This document shows positions 12,904 to 13,166 of a DNA stretch of 13,166 nt, piece after piece (the stretch's first letter is position 1; each line of letters opens with the position of its first letter). The DNA is from Symbiodinium natans (taxonomy: Eukaryota; Sar; Dinophyceae; Suessiales; Symbiodiniaceae), in contig CAJNDS010000741.1 of NCBI GenBank assembly GCA_905221605.1, forward strand, positions 64,001 to 77,166, in the 5' to 3' direction. Both the position numbers and the translations under genes were made by a program. The notes under the pieces were generated by a model. That model did not search any database. It had not been told where the DNA came from and saw nothing but the letters and a program-made list of their open reading frames with translations.

Positions 12904-13140
12904 GTTTGGGGTTTACCCGATAACTTAAACCTGAAACCCGACACTTCGAACGCACCAAACCCCAAACCCTAAACCCTAAACCCTGAAAATGTGCTAGGAG
13001 CACCAAAATCCAAACCCTGAGTTCTCCTGTTTGTAATGCTCCAAACCCTAAACCCTGAACCCTAGAACCTAAACCCCTAAACCCTAAACCCCGAAACCTC
13101 TAAACCCTAAAGCCTAGCGTGTTGGGGACCTTTGAGTGAG
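12904..13140 (+). other. Probable intron after the GNAT-like exon
   Basis: The interval starts with GT and ends with AG before GGATCC. It contains CCCTAAA patches (12956-12985, 13040-13112) and two short unique islands without recognisable content. Confidence 0.4.
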
Positions 13141-13166
13141 GGATCCGTGATCTTCTCACCCTCTGG
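13141..13166 (+). CDS. Possible next exon of the GNAT-like gene, cut by window end
   Basis: An AG|G acceptor at 13139-13140 opens a stretch that, joined in phase to 12903, reads GIRDLLTLW to the window edge. Phase compatibility and position after GFEI agree with a GNAT tail, but only eight full codons are visible. Confidence 0.3.

Noticed and set aside
1-13166. A true chromosome end
   Set aside because: Arrays occur in both orientations, are short, interrupted and flank coding exons, so these are interstitial telomere-like repeats.
1-13166. Coccidian (Eimeria-like) genome, known for AAACCCT repeats, or a ciliate germline genome with scrambled segments
   Set aside because: There are no CAG-repeat tracts as in Eimeria, and donors are GC/GA with AG|G acceptors. 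The UNG pieces are in linear order on one strand, not scrambled. A non-dinoflagellate alveolate is not fully excluded.
1-13166. Dinoflagellate spliced-leader sequence or its relic
   Set aside because: I looked for TTGGCTCAAG and its complement and found no match; absence here says nothing against trans-splicing of the mRNA.

Overview
This window looks like nuclear DNA from an alga-like alveolate, most probably a dinoflagellate. The evidence is plant/alveolate-type telomeric heptamers (TTTAGGG on + / CCCTAAA on +) scattered throughout in both orientations, a gene cut into exons of 27-55 nt, introns that start with GC or GA rather than GT, 3' splice sites that are always AG followed by G, and exons with high GC at third positions. 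No bacterial-style gene, rRNA, tRNA, CRISPR array or intact transposon is visible. The long open frames in the window are mostly translations of the repeats.

The central finding is hidden between the repeats. Eight short exons on the + strand (831-875 or 881, 2002-2046, 2926-2956, 4439-4491, 6243-6273, 6760-6811, 8013-8039, 9552-9606) join in phase to give the C-terminal half (about 112 residues) of a family-1 uracil-DNA glycosylase (UNG). The order runs from the GVLLLN uracil-binding strand through ANSH, VFLLWG and the HPSPLS catalytic loop to KIDW and a TGA stop at 9604-9606. The N-terminal half, with the QDPYHG water-activating loop, is not in the window and should lie to the left.

The seven introns (about 0.49-1.75 kb) are built from telomere-like arrays separated by 50-300 bp islands. 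Most introns open with TTTAGGG-sense arrays and close with CCCTAAA-sense arrays, so the pre-mRNA could fold the intron ends together and expose the tiny exons. Introns 4 and 5, around exon 5, break this rule. Intron 7 also holds an inverted-repeat element (8197-8725), a long fold-back (9316-9445) and G16/C19 homopolymers.

Downstream of the UNG stop (9607-13166) the same texture continues. It probably holds a second + strand gene. The best-supported piece is an exon at 12851-12903 resembling the C-terminal motif of a GNAT acetyltransferase, with a phase-compatible partner at 13141-13166. Weaker exon candidates lie at 10765-10881, 11306-11337 and 11869-11904. Region 1-830 is repeat-rich sequence with no exon I can identify.
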